Shown: in pieces, positions 44,291 through 55,136 of the stretch
Layout of the letters: the number at the start of each line of letters is the position of its first letter
Numbering within the stretch: the stretch's first letter is position 1
Source: Dipteris shenzhenensis
Taxonomy: Eukaryota > Polypodiophyta > Polypodiopsida > Gleicheniales
Assembly (NCBI GenBank): GCA_047967505.1
Contig: CM106539.1
Direction: 5' to 3' (one strand)
Length of the DNA: 64,000 nucleotides
Notes under the pieces: model-generated
Told to the model about the DNA's origin: nothing
The model's input: the letters and a program-made list of their open reading frames with translations, nothing else
Databases searched by the model: none
Translations under genes and position numbers: made by a program

Positions 44291-46163
44291 GCAGATACCT
44301 TAGCCAAGGTGGCTTGGGAGACCCTCATCCTCCCTACACAGAAAGGGGTCTCAATATTATTGATCCAGACTTACAGTGCATAGCTTTACTGTGCAAGATG
44401 GTGGTGCGGGGACTTATGCCAGGGCAGGAACCATGGAAGGGCTTTCTTATTAGCAACATACAGAGGTGCACACCTTCTTTAGGAGGAGACTGGTGGATGA
44501 GCAGTATTAGGTGGATCTTCACCACAGCACACCTCAAATCACCTTCGTCCCCTCTCATGGTTGCCATTCTGAAAGCATGGTCCAGTTTCAGGAGCACTCT
44601 TCGGAGGATTCCTCCTTCCTCTCATGAAGAGATTGATAGGCAACCCATCATGTGGAATGACAATATTTTAGATGATCATGGCAGACCACTTGGTGCCTCA
44701 CTCTACATGCAGTGGTCCAGGTGGGAGAGGGGACCTACATCATCTTTGGGGTCTTGGAAAGCTTTCCGCAGGCTTCCAGAGGAGACCAAGTCTCAGTTGA
44801 CATGACATCTCAGAGGGAGTGCAGGGAGGATCTTGCAGATTGAGGCAGCCCTTCCAGAGGAGTGGGTAGACACAGATGATATGCCACTCACTTGCTCCAC
44901 TTGGGCAGGTACTTTTACGAGAGGCGGTGTTCCGCTTCAGGTTTTGGCCTTTCGAGATGCACAGCAGGATGCTTTAGTTTTTACTATGCAGGATGGTGGC
45001 AGATTGCTCAGGTCCACAGAGGACATCTTGCTTGAGTCTGCTTTTCAGCCTATCAAGGTTGTAGGTCTTTTGGTGCAGGGATCAGATTCAGAGTGGTTCC
45101 TCGACCTTGACCCTCGGCTACTCTCCACCAGGTCTTGGAGGCTTTGGCTCTACGGGAGTTCCCATTAGGTATTTCAGTGGGACCCTGGAGAGTGGGAGTG
45201 GATTGACGTAGGGCATCGAGAGAAGAGCATCCCCTTCTTTCATTACACGGTCAGTAATGCCAGGAGATTTCAGCTCAGTAGTAGAGGTTGGAGACCTTCC
45301 AGAGTTCCTCATTGGGAGATATTTGATATCACTGCGGATCTGCAGAGGTGCTTCTGGAGGAGACTCTGGAAATCCCACAAGAATAGAAAGATCACTCTCT
45401 TCTTTTGGCTTTCTATCCATGGTGGGATTACAGTGAACCTTTGGAGATCCACGTTCGGAGCCGACCCTACCTGCCCTCGTTGCCTCTCTGCTTCGGAAAC
45501 TATTCAGCATTGTTTATGGGATTGCAGATAGGCGAGGATGATTTGGATGGGGGTAGCCAGGATTTTCAGCCACTTTGCCCACTCCCCATTCTTTATGACA
45601 TGGGGCTCAGTGGCTTGGCTTTCTCTTACACGGCCTCAGGTATTCAATGAGAGACTTGACTCCTCTCGGGCCATTTTGGTTCAACGTCATCAGATTGAGT
45701 CCTGTTCGTTGGATGTGGTACCACACCTTCCTTTTACAGATGTACATGCCTATGTGGATACTTCTTGGGAGATTTTAGCGAGCATAGCATCCTAGTATAT
45801 CTGGAGAGCCAGATGCACTGAGGCTATGGAGGGTACTCATGTTCATCCCTCACACACTTTGGCTATCTGGACAGACACCGTACATACTTTGATGGCCGTA
45901 TAGATGAGTATACAGGGAGATTCCCGTGCAGCCTCAGCTAGGAGGGCTTCTTTCTTCAGGGAATGGAAGGATTCTCGTTTCTTCTCTGAGACTCCTACAG
46001 GGTTGAGGTGGCACTTTCAGCCTCAGCCTTGGTTGTTTTCCACCTCAGTTTGAGGGGGTTTTATTTATCCTCATGATTTCATGATGTTGTATTTCTGCTC
46101 AGAGCTTGCTCTAGCGAGTTTCTTTCTTACTTAATAGAAGTCTCTTTTTTGCAAAAAAAAAAA
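44291..46163 (+). mobile_element. LINE F2 (L1-like), 3' part with poly-A
   Basis: The copy starts LAKVAWETLILPTQKG and, after a frameshift, LNIIDPDLQCIALLCKMVVR. RILQIEAALPEEWVDTDD and FTRGGVPLQVLAFRDAQQDA follow. The zinc-binding segment is CPRCLSASETIQHCLWDC (about 45473-45530). It ends AATAGAAGTCTCTTTTTTGC and an A-run at 46153-46163. The order matches LINE F1. Stops lie near 44803, 45166 and 45533. Confidence 0.88.
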
Positions 46164-47150
46164 CAGCCCAACCGAGGCCATTCTTTATGTCCGAAAGAGT
46201 GCATCAGAATTTTTAATTCTGATTTTATACGTGGATGACATGCTTATCACTGGGCCAGATATGGAAACAATTGCAGATCTCAAGGCTGATTTAGAGTAGC
46301 CTTTTGCCATGACAGATATGGGCCGGTTGCACTATTATTTGGGCATACAGTTTGCATACGTTGAGGGGGGTATAATGATGAGTCAGTCTATTGGACAGCT
46401 CCTTGATCGCCAATTCGAGGATTGCAAGCCAGTTCTACTCCATTGGAGCCTGGCTTTCGTTTCTCCTCTGAAGATGGAAGTCGCCAATTGATGCATCCCT
46501 TTATCAACAGGCTGTTGGTCGCCTTATATACCTTTGTCATACCCGGCATGATCTTCAGTATGCCATTTCCCAGTTGAGCACGTACATGCACAAGCCTAGT
46601 ACACAGCATTGGAAGGAGTGAAGCGGGTCTTTCGATACTTGAAGGCCACGCAGCATTTGGGTTTACTCTATGGTTCAGAGGCCCCACTTATTTTGCATGC
46701 ATTTACGGACAGGCAAGATGTTATGACAGTAGGGTGTCACACAACGGCAACTATTTTATGCTTGGAGCTTCATGCATCTCTTGGTTCAGCAAGCAGCCGC
46801 CTAAAATTGCCACATCGAATTGTGAGGCTGACTACAGAACAGCTTTCATAGCTACAATAGAGTGTTTTTTAGCTTCACAAGTTACTTGCAAATCTTGATA
46901 TCATTCAGCCCGACTCTACTACGATCTACACCGACAGCCAGAGTGCTTTGGCGGTTGCTAGAAACGCAGTATTTCATGCGCGCACATAGCATATTGAGGT
47001 CCACTACCACTATGTTCGAGAGTGACTGTCTGGTTGAGTCATCCAATTGTCCTATGTTCCCACGGAGGACAACTTGGCATTTCTTTTCACGAAATCTACC
47101 CCGGCCCAAATTTTATGCATTTGGACATGCTTTACACTCTCCTTTTATTA
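46164..47150 (+). pseudogene. Copia pol, reverse transcriptase to RNase H
   Basis: Just after the LINE F2 A-run the Copia reading resumes: LILILYVDDMLITGPDMETI with the YVDD site, then MTDMGRLHYYLGIQF, GVKRVFRYLKATQHLGLLYG and a shifted RNase H (CEADYRTAFIAT near 46810, ending near 47150). Before the insertion the block was KQAPRAWYAKIHAFL, so the LINE sits between two reverse transcriptase motifs. Confidence 0.88.
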
Positions 47151-47281
47151 CGTGAGGGATCACTGTGTACATACCATAGGTTGCTATATCCCTCTGGGAC
47201 AAATATGTGCAACCATGATGTAGTTTCCAGGTATTCCTGAGATGTTTCCAGGATACTTCAGCCATACCATGGAGGGGGGTT

Positions 47282-47490
47282 TGTTAGCACTTAGCCCTGG
47301 TATGTGCCTTGTAGGTCAGGTCAACTCATAGAGTTGACTTAATTGGTCAACCACATGGTTGACTTGGGGGCCATATAGGCCACCCCTTTGTATTCTCTCC
47401 TTATCCATTTTGAGCAGTACTACGTTTTGCTCCAGCTTGTTGTTTGCTTCCCGCACTCCACTCCCGTTCCATTGCTTCCTGCATCCAACA
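47282..47490 (+). repeat. 3' LTR of the nested Copia
   Basis: It begins TGTTAGCACTTAGCCCTGGT after a GGAGGGGGG tract and ends GCATCCAACA. It is followed by ATTGC, the right target duplication. Confidence 0.92.
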
Positions 47491-47745
47491 ATTGCAACCA
47501 GAAATAACATGCAAAAGATGGAAAGTGCTCTATTTTCAGATCCTACATTACACCAACAAGCATGTAGGAAGCTCATCTATTTGATGACATTGATATGGCT
47601 TATATTTCCTATGCAATAGGAATCGTGAGTCACTTATGGCAAAGTCATGTGTCTACAACTGGAATGGAGTGAAGCAGATTTTCAAATACCTTAGTGGGAC
47701 AACCAAACATGGGTTTATTGGACTACATGGTTGAGAGAAGAAGAA
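47491..47745 (+). pseudogene. Outer Copia, RNase H part
   Basis: The reading continues the outer element: a damaged stretch, then AKSCVYNWNGVKQIFKYLSG, and KHGFIGLHG, corresponding to the VKRIFRYLKGT block before Copia RNase H. Together with 41385-41764 it encloses the younger Copia. Confidence 0.7.
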
Positions 47746-47784
47746 GATAATCAAAACAATGTATTTCCATCATTGAGTACATGC

Positions 47785-48265
47785 TTCTCCTTCTCCTCCT
47801 CCTCCTCCTCCGGAGGACAGCGTTTGGGAGGTAGTAGCCAGTATCATTGCGTGAAACATTTGGGTTGCTCGCTGCAGTCTGGTGTTGGGTGAGCATCCGG
47901 TTCCACCCTCGGCTACCTTGGTCGCCAACTGGCAAGATATCATCTACACCCTCTGCTCCACCTGGGAGCGTGGGACCCCAGACTCTAGAGCGACTGTCGC
48001 GAGGTGTGCTCAATTCTGCAAGGCTTGGCCTGCAGGAGTTTTTTTGCATTTTCACTCCACGAGGGATTCGCTGGTTGTATAGCCCCCCCACCTAGCTGTT
48101 TGCCCCAGTACCAGAGATCCCCTAGGCAATGAGCTGGGTTTCTCTGGAACAGGCTGATTTTTCTTTCAGCCTTTTTCCCGTTTTTTCCATACTCAGCACC
48201 TTTGGGGCTGCTGTTTTGTATGAAGTGTTTCAAGCATTAATAGAAGGTTCCTTTCTTTGCTCCAT
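47785..48265 (+). mobile_element. LINE G2, short 3' copy
   Basis: It starts at a CTTCTCCTTCTCCTCC run. Coding follows: DSVWEVVASI, NIWVARCSLVLGEHP and ATLVANWQDIIYTLCSTWE, matching LINE G1 (DSVWEIVASITAWHIWVARC). The 3' end TTTCAAGCATTAATAGAAGG and TTCCTTTC equals the G1 end near 25620. It is 5' truncated. Confidence 0.8.
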
Positions 48266-48360
48266 TCCAGGCAACTGTATCTCTTAGTGAACGAATAAGT
48301 CAAGCTTACTTGGTTGCCTTGGTAGCGATGATGTTCTCCGAACTCCCAGAATGCACCAGG

Positions 48361-49283
48361 ATCATATACCTAGATGAATCCGGGAACATTCCCAAACACA
48401 TCCTCTAAAAACACAACATAGTGTTTCAATCTCATGATAGTCAGTCATAAGGTTGAAAACCATAAACTCCATCATGCATAGCATCCCCATCGACGTCATC
48501 AGCGCCCAACAGTGGGTGAAGACCATAGTATAAAAATATGCTCTCACACATACAAATCCACACACCCACACATACTTAAGCATCCACTTATAAAAAGTCT
48601 TCGTACTAAGTTTCTATCAGCACTCCGGAGGTGAAGGGGCAGACTCAGCCACGACGAGCCAGCACTAAAGGAGAAGAAAATGTAGTCCAAAATTTCTTCA
48701 TTCAAGCTACAACTGCTTGTGAAGTCTAAACGATTTCATTTAAGTCTCTCCCAAATGAGCATCTAAATCTAGCTGATAGGGCAACGCACCATTTAAGATT
48801 GAAAGAATTATCGCAATACCAGCAGGCCACAACATAGACGAAAACTTCTCAGGGTAAAATTTGCATGTCCGCTAATATGACAGAAGCATATACCTAGATG
48901 AATCTACGAACATTCCCAAACTCATCCTCTAAAAACACAACATAGTGCAGTTTCAATATCATGATAGTCACTCATAAGGTTGATAACCATAAATTCCATC
49001 ACACATAGCAAAGACTAGCTACTATGACATCCCCAATGACATCATCAGTGCCCACCAGTGGGTGTAGATCATAGTATAAAAATATGCTCTCACACATACA
49101 AATCCACACACCCACACATACTTGAGCAACATCCATGTATACAAAGTCTTCCTATTGAGTTTCTGTCGACACTCCGGAGGTGAAGGGCACACTCAGCCAT
49201 GACGAAGGCTAGCACTACAAGAGAAGGCTAATCAAAAAGTAGTCCAAAATCTCTTCATTCAAGCTAAAAGTGCTTGTGAAGTC
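48361..49283 (+). repeat. Pair of direct repeats, about 370-390 bp each
   Basis: The blocks at 48361-48729 and 48888-49283 share ATATACCTAGATGAATC, CATCCTCTAAAAACACAACA, AATCCACACACCCACACATA, CACTCCGGAGGTGAAGGG and TCTTCATTCAAGCTA. The second has a small insertion. About 160 bp separate them. No coding frame crosses both. I cannot name the repeat. Confidence 0.85.
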
Positions 49284-49784
49284 ACCTTCTGGCCACCAAG
49301 TTGCCAAAAGGTGCCACAATCATGATCTTCTTGCCACCAATTGCCATAAAATTGAAACATTTGCCATAGAATAAAAACATGGTAGAAATAGCATGAGACT
49401 CCCCCTTCTATTGATCCTCGATGACAATGCACGTCGTATTTACTGAAGTTGAAGAGATAATTGGGCCAACTGGTGTGGCCTCCTCACAAAGCTTCTTGAA
49501 TGGCAATCAATCCTACTTCTTGAAGTTCTTTGTTATATTAGGCAGGCGTCTCGATGTCCAAGAAACCTTCGTAGCCATTGCTATCCTTGGTCATCCAATT
49601 CTTCTTACTAATTGCTGCACATTTTCAAGCTTCTTTCCACTGTTGAAACTATTCTCTGTGGAAATAGTGGAGTCCTGGTAACTTTTATTGAGCACCCGTC
49701 CCATTCGGGGTACCATCATTGCCATTGTCTTGATGCCACCTTGCCTCTTGCCACCCACAAGCACCCACGGGTACACCCTAGAGA
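49284..49784. other. Unassigned intron sequence
   Basis: GCCACCAA(G/T)TTGCCA phrases recur near 49296 and 49344. Short ORFs on both strands show no known motif. Confidence 0.3.
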
Positions 49785-50735
49785 AAGAAAGATATATTAA
49801 CGTCCACGGGAGGCCTCGCAGGCCTATGGGACAAAGTACGGAATCAAGTAACTCATACAGACCACTGTGGGCCGGGGCAAAGGGCTCACTAAGGCCCTTG
49901 CTGAGTACTAAAATGCTATACTAGTACAAAATAGAAAAAAAAGGAGCAAACGAATGAGAGTGGCATGAAGATATCAAGTGCTCAGAGCTAGAGTCCCAAG
50001 TGCATGAACCGGCTCCACGTATCCAGGCTCCATGATGGCTCTTTGATGAGATGCAAAGAGCTCACGTATCTGCATCTGTCGGGGTGTCTCCTGTGGTGGT
50101 GGAGGACGTGGTCTCCTCAATCTCTGGATCCAATGGGCTATGTCAAGGGTGATGCTTCGCCTCGGTCGATCTCCCCTAAGGAGAGCTGAAATAGGTCAAA
50201 CCTCGATCGTGTGTGCTCTGGTCGCCTGTCACGCCGTGTACGATCTCTGTGCCCCTCGTCTGGCAGTGCTATGTCGGCTCCCTCCACTGATCCATATATC
50301 TCTCATGTCGGCTAGCTCCTCCTCCTCTATCCCAGAGTGCCCTGGGGCCGAGTCAAATGCATAGAAATCCGTGACCTGTCTCTGCGCTCGATCTACCTCA
50401 GTACCCTGTGGTGTGGTAGTCCCATCCTCCTACTCTCTGATATGTCGTAGTAGTATCTCCCTGTGTCGTCATATCTCCATCGGGTAGAGCCCAATACACA
50501 CTTGGTCCTGGAAGTGGATTAGTCGTGAGAGTGGGCCAAAGCCGTACCCCTCCTGAAAAAGGCAATGGTAGCGTCCTCGGATCTCATAGTAGGTTGGGCA
50601 GACACATAGAAAGTGCTCCTCTGTCTCGACCACCCCCATCGTGCACAACCTGCAAGTCCGCGGATGCCAATAGCAGATCACGGACATGGTCCAGTGACAC
50701 CAAGATTCCTTACGGGACCTCAATCAGGCCCACGT
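49785..50735 (-). mobile_element. LINE B2, 3' part with PIP box
   Basis: On the minus strand the copy starts near 50725 and gives CRLCTMGVVETEEHFLCVCP, the CX2CX9HX4C finger, then YEIRGRYHCLFQEGYGFGPL. After a stop at 50469 it continues to QRQVTDFY at 50361-50384 (PCNA-binding consensus) and FDSAPG. The 3' end has GTCCCATAGGCC, TGCGAGGCCT and TTAATATATCTTTCTTTCTC at 49785-49830. It is 5' truncated. Confidence 0.85.
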
Positions 50736-52268
50736 GGAGGTCATACTACTCATGAAAAAGACACGATAGGACTTACTCATGACACTTGGAGTTTCTTCTC
50801 GTTCATGTTGTTCCCCACGTCCATATATGGTCACTTTCTGGATGTGATCGCCTTTCAGAGCGAGGCTTGCCTAAACCCAATCTCAGATATGTTGAACATT
50901 GGGAGTAAGGCCCACTAGGCGCCCAATGGCTACTCTATCATTGAGCTCATGTAGTACACTCTCAACCTGATTCTTGCCCTCTCGTGATAATAAGAGGTGG
51001 GAGTCAAGGATGCTACCATTTGAGCTCCTCTAGCCAGACCCGCAACAGTCACCTTACATATCATGGTAGTACTAAGGCACAAGTTGCTCCACAAACAGAG
51101 GAAGGGGAAGGGGGGAGAAGAGGGGGAAGGAGGGGAGAGGACAGAAGGGAGGGAAGAGAAAGGACTCGAAAGAAGGAGGGGAAAAGATGAAGGGAAGGAG
51201 AGAAAGGAAGAAGGAAGGAAAAGATGGAGGGACGGAGAGAAAGGAAGACAAGCTCATTTCATCACTCTTCCACAGTACAAGCACCACAACAGGCAACAAG
51301 GGCCACTGTTCCACCGTACGGGCGGCACAACAGCCAACCAAGGGGGTGGCCCAGTGCATAGCCCAAGGGAATGAATGATTTAGAAGAAAGGATCAATTAT
51401 TCGGAAGTTCCCCACCAAGGGGAGGGCATCATGCATGAAACCAGAGGCGCTACAACACAGCCTGTCAAGGAGTCGACAGGCGCTGCAACACAACAAGTCA
51501 TTTGCTGTTTGTGGGCACTGCAACGCAGCCCGTCAAGGGGGCTTCGGGTGCCCAAACCAGGGCAGTCTGAGTCCTGTGGGAAGGAGCTCTTCCAGAGGTC
51601 CCAAAGATGTTTGGGCCCTGGGGACTGGGAGCACTGGCAAAGCAAGAGGCCTACGCAGGGTAAAAAGCGGGAGAGGGGAGAGGCTGGCGAGCTAAGCACA
51701 AAGCTCACAGTCAACAGGGAGGAGAAGGAGAGAGGAGGACGGAATGAGACTGGACGGGGAAACAGGTGGAGAAAACAGACAGAAAGTGGGGGAGCTGGGA
51801 GCAGCACATCGAGCAGGAGATCATTTGCATACTCTGTCATAGCGCTTCTCATTTTGAACACAAAGATTAGCTTCATTGTATTTTGGTTGTAATTTCTAAC
51901 CACAACCTCGTAAGTAAAACCACCACTTGAAAGTATTGCACATGGCTGCGATTCAAGCCATATATTTTATGCATATTTGGCCAAGATTGTAATTTGCTAT
52001 GCTGACATAAAAACAAACATCTGAAACATGTCCTATGTACTCATTGCCAACATCAACATCCTCCACATTCCTCCCTCTTTTCCATGTTGGAGCATTTTCA
52101 CTACTATAGAGTCACTGTCATTAAAGCATAAATGATTTGTCCCACTGTTTTACAGTGGTTGAAATCTCAAATACAACGCACGCTTAACAAAATCCATGAA
52201 GAATTCTAATTTAAAAGCATTTTGTTCCTGTTTGATTGAAGACTTAGAGCTGTAGCATGAGTATTCAC
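50736..52268 (-). other. Intron with purine-rich block, no gene supported
   Basis: The part 51080-51245 is GGAAGGGG/GAGAAGG-rich low-complexity sequence. From 51440 to 51550 a phrase CAACACAGCCxGTCAAGG recurs three times. An open frame of 173 codons (51371-51892) has no recognisable domain and seems to follow base composition; an LTR is possible since it ends ATTGTATTTTGGTTGTAAT. The rest to the exon b donor is AT-rich host intron. Confidence 0.4.
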
Positions 52269-52330
52269 CTTCCTTGCAACGATCCTAATGGTACGTTGAG
52301 AAACTTTTGCAAAAACGGCATTGCGGAGTT
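52269..52330 (-). CDS. ATM3: Mitochondrial ABC transporter (ATM/ABCB25 type), exon b
   Basis: The exon is 62 nt. After GACTTGTCAG, two bases complete a glutamate codon split with exon a, then 20 codons read LRNAVFAKVSQRTIRIVARK and end before GTGAATAC. In ATM exporters the block FNELRxAVFxKVxxRxIRxV follows the second membrane helix and leads into the coupling helix. Phase 1 to 0 agrees with neighbours. The intron to the next exon is 22,595 bp. Confidence 0.95.
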
Positions 52331-52469
52331 CTGACAAGTCAATAAATAGGAGTTAGCAGCTAGATGCAGACATTTTACATCCACTTCAAAAAAGAATAAA
52401 GCTGATACCTTTCCCTCCAGTCAATTGAACAGTCTCATTGCTTAAAGGCCATATGGTGTAAATTATTAC
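52331..52469 (-). other. 139-bp host intron
   Basis: It runs from a GTAATAAT donor to a TTGTCAG acceptor and has no insertion. Its small size contrasts with the next two long introns. Confidence 0.85.
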
Positions 52470-52656
52470 CATTACAAGCAGCTGCACCAGCACGAGCAAT
52501 GCCATATCCCACAAGGAGAGCCGGTGGAGTCCCAAATGCCACCATTAACAGTGGGTTGGATGTTGCTGCAGCTGCTGTTGCACCAGCAGCACCCACAGAC
52601 GCTGACAAACCATCCACTGCATACTTGAACAAGAATGGGACTTGCACATTCAACAC
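52470..52656 (-). CDS. ATM3: Mitochondrial ABC transporter (ATM/ABCB25 type), exon a
   Basis: The exon is 187 nt (62 codons plus one base). It starts after TGTGTCCTAG with VLNVQVPFLFKYAVDGLSAS, passes an alanine-rich loop and ends FGTPPALLVGYGIARAGAAA, then CN and one base. GAKVLNVQVPFLFK and the VGYGIAR(S/T/A)G block are characteristic of plant ATM exporters and form the first two membrane helices. Targeting peptide and the exon ending in GAK must lie further right; I did not find them between here and 64000. All three frames were checked at the junctions and only this frame is continuous. Confidence 0.95.
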
Positions 52657-52975
52657 CTAGGACACAAAAAATCGCATATCTTATGACAAAGTAATTACAT
52701 CAATCAGGGAGAAACCACAAAAGTACCTGACACCACAACTGCCACAGCTACCCAAGACCAGATAAGCCTCCCAGTAAAGATGCAATAAAAACGTTAAAAT
52801 TACTTCAGTCGTGCACCAAAGGGAACCATAAATTGAAGGAAAAAGAGTTCAAGAAGATTGAATTCTACATCTCCTTAAGACATCCATGTACTTGTGACCC
52901 TGATAAACGACTTCATTGCCATAACCATGACACTATCTTTCTCCAAAACCACAATGCATATCTTCTAAATAGTAT
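52657..52975 (-). other. Host intron upstream of exon a
   Basis: No element recognised. One minus-strand frame near 52740-52800 encodes a hydrophobic run, but it lacks the expected sequence and was not called. Confidence 0.4.
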
Positions 52976-53350
52976 GATATACCTCCACTCCAATGTGTCT
53001 TGGGGCTGACTTGAATGTATAGAAGTCTCGTACACTGACATATCGCTGTGTCCGGCCTGATGTCCCCTATGTCACTGTCACCTCCTGTTGTCTGATCTGT
53101 CTTAGAAGGTCTCTCTATGTCGCCGCATCTCAATCATGTAGAGACCAATGCAAACCTGATCATGAAAGTGGATCAGTCGAGAATCTGGCCCAAAACTGTG
53201 CGCCTCTTGAAAAAGGCAACAGTATCGTCAACGGATCTCGTAGTAGACTGAGCATATACATAAAAAGCTCCTCTGTCTCCACTTCCTCCACTGAGCATAG
53301 CTTGCAGATCCTGCTCTCTAGGTGTGCTTGTGGCTGTCCCAATTGTGCGC
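52976..53350 (-). mobile_element. LINE B3 fragment
   Basis: It starts directly after the TTTC tail of LINE A3 on the minus strand. Its frames give ICKLCSVEEVETEELF and AQSTTRSVDDTVAFF-like shifted copies of the finger and YEIRGRYHCLF block, then a degenerate tail (VSVRDFYTFKSAP) where B1 and B2 have QITNFY. The 3' end is lost. Confidence 0.75.
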
Positions 53351-54678
53351 TCGCGAGAAAGAAAGAAAGAAAGAAGTTTATTAAAGTCTTCGGAAGACTG
53401 ATGGGTCTGTGAGACTGTGAAAATCTGATACAACCCAGTTGCAAGGGTGGAGCTACTAATCAAGCATCCACACCCATAGAAAAACAAAAAACTATATCCT
53501 ACATAGTCATATCAAAATAGTAGTCATCTACATATTCGTCCTCATCAGAGCGACTGTCATCATAATACAAAGTGAAGTAAGCTCCAAGGCCACTGTGGTC
53601 CCCCCCCATCATCAAGAGTGAGGGAGTGATAACATGAAATCAGAAATAGAGTGTTGCCGGGTCCCTGTGGATGCAATCATACACAGTCTCCTGGTCACAG
53701 CTCTACGTCTAACAAGGGCGACAGTCACCCCAGTCGGTTGAGCTCCCACTCTAAACATGGACGGAATATACCCGAGTGTAATATATGCATCAACCCTCTG
53801 CCTGAGCTGCCGTGTCACTGGCTCTAGGTCCCGATCATGCCTAGGGCCTGTAGGAGGGAAATCCATGTCATCCGACTGGAAGAACTCGGTGATCCTGCTC
53901 TGAGAGGAGTCTATAGTGGTACCCTCCTGTCTCTGAGCTCGGAGTAGGTGCTCACGATGCCTAACTACCTCATGAATGAACGTGACCAAACATCTCTGAT
54001 CAAGGAAAGAGAGAAATCGAGATAACAACCCAAAGCTCTCTAAATTAACAATAAAATCGTCCTCTAATCTCATAGTAAACCGGCCATCTGAAGATGAAAT
54101 GCTCCTCTGGCTCAACCTCATGTAGGCCATACAAAGTGCATAAGCGTTAGATCCTCTGCCCAACCACTCTCAATACGGAGTCTATGTGAAGAGACCCGGA
54201 ACTGCCTAATGGCGATCCTCAATGACTATGGTAAATGAATCCATGTATATCCTCGTGGATCAATAAATCCCTCATCCCAGATATATAGGCAGTGATCCCT
54301 GTAGAAGTTGAACTTCACAAGGAGCTCAGTTGGTTCCAACCAGGTTCGGAATGTGTGTAGCTGAAGGAGATCCTCACGTATGACCTTGTTGACCTCATGG
54401 TATCTGAGTGGGGAAAACGGTGCATCAAGGCTGTACTGAAAGGGAGGAAGTCTATCCATATGTAACCCTAGTCGCTTAAACCATTTCACTGTGTGTGCAA
54501 ACCAACATCTCTGGTCACCTACCTCTAATAGCGTCATGGAAGAGGACAATGCCAACCACGGTAATCTGTTGCGTCCAGTGGTGTGATCTACATATGCCTT
54601 GACTCGATTTAGGTAGGTATTGAGCTGAAATGCTGCATCAAGCTGTAGCGGTGGAGACCCAAACTCAGCCTGAATGAT
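53351..54678 (-). mobile_element. LINE A3, 3' part with PIP box and TTTC tail
   Basis: From 54670 downwards the frames read AEFGSPPLQLDAAFQLN, LPWLALSSSMTLLEVGDQRC, then IDPRGYTWIHLP, a decayed finger region near 54080 and SQSRITEFFQSDD at 53870-53905. QSRITEFF (53879-53902) is a perfect PCNA-binding consensus. The 3' end has CACAGACCCATCAGTCTTCC, GAAGACTTTAATAAACTTC and TTTC repeats at about 53352-53375. Several stops and shifts occur. Confidence 0.88.
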
Positions 54679-54882
54679 CTAGGAGGCCTCACGAGCCTAT
54701 GGGACAAAGTGCACGAAAAGAAAACGCATACAAGCCTCAATGGGCTGGAGCAAAGGGCGCGGTAGGGGCCTTGCTGAGTACTAATCTATACTGATCTGAC
54801 GAGCTCAAGAAACGATTACAGACTAAAGCAAACTGAGAGGGACTCAAAGCGGAAGCCCAGCACCATGGTGGCTCTCCGTGAG
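54679..54882 (-). repeat. LINE B 3' UTR and hairpin without microsatellite
   Basis: On the minus strand this contains the B-family UTR (GTACTCAGCAAGGCCCCTAC, GCCCTTTGCTCCAGCCC) and ends TTTGTCCCATAGGCTCGTGA then GGCCT. It begins right after the tail of LINE C1 and is followed immediately by LINE A3. Confidence 0.8.
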
Positions 54883-55136
54883 CTATGAAGAGAGAGAGAA
54901 AGAAAGAAAGAAAGAAATTTTATTAAAGGTCCACGGAAGGCCATACATGGCCTATGGGACACAAAATCATCCGAAAGGAAAATACATCATCAACGATGCG
55001 CCAACTAGGTGGCCTCATCGTGCTAAGATGCCAAAAATGGCTACAAAAATCCTAGATGCAAAATGAAATGAAATAGAGTACCAAAAATGCCTAGATACAA
55101 AATGTAAAATATGAAATATGAGGAACATCGTCTTCC

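Larger units (their letters stand above)
41765..47490 (+). mobile_element. Complete Copia element with LTRs, nested and itself interrupted
   Basis: Two LTRs (202 and 209 bp) start TGTTAGCACTTAGCCC and end ATCCAA(T/C)A, with a tRNA-Met primer site, a purine tract (GGAGGGGGG before 47282) and ATTGC on both sides. The internal part has a long repeat-rich leader, a decayed gag and pol split by LINE F2. The element sits in an older Copia. The LTRs differ mainly by a short insertion (TCATAGAGTTGACT region) and scattered substitutions. Confidence 0.93.

Noticed and set aside
51371-51892. 173-codon ORF as a host gene
   Set aside because: No domain, overlapping open frames on both strands and purine-rich composition suggest chance; LTR-like end words make a repeat more likely.
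52735-52810. Upstream exon of the ATM gene
   Set aside because: A hydrophobic frame exists on the minus strand, but it lacks the expected GAK end and a phase-0 donor joining exon a.
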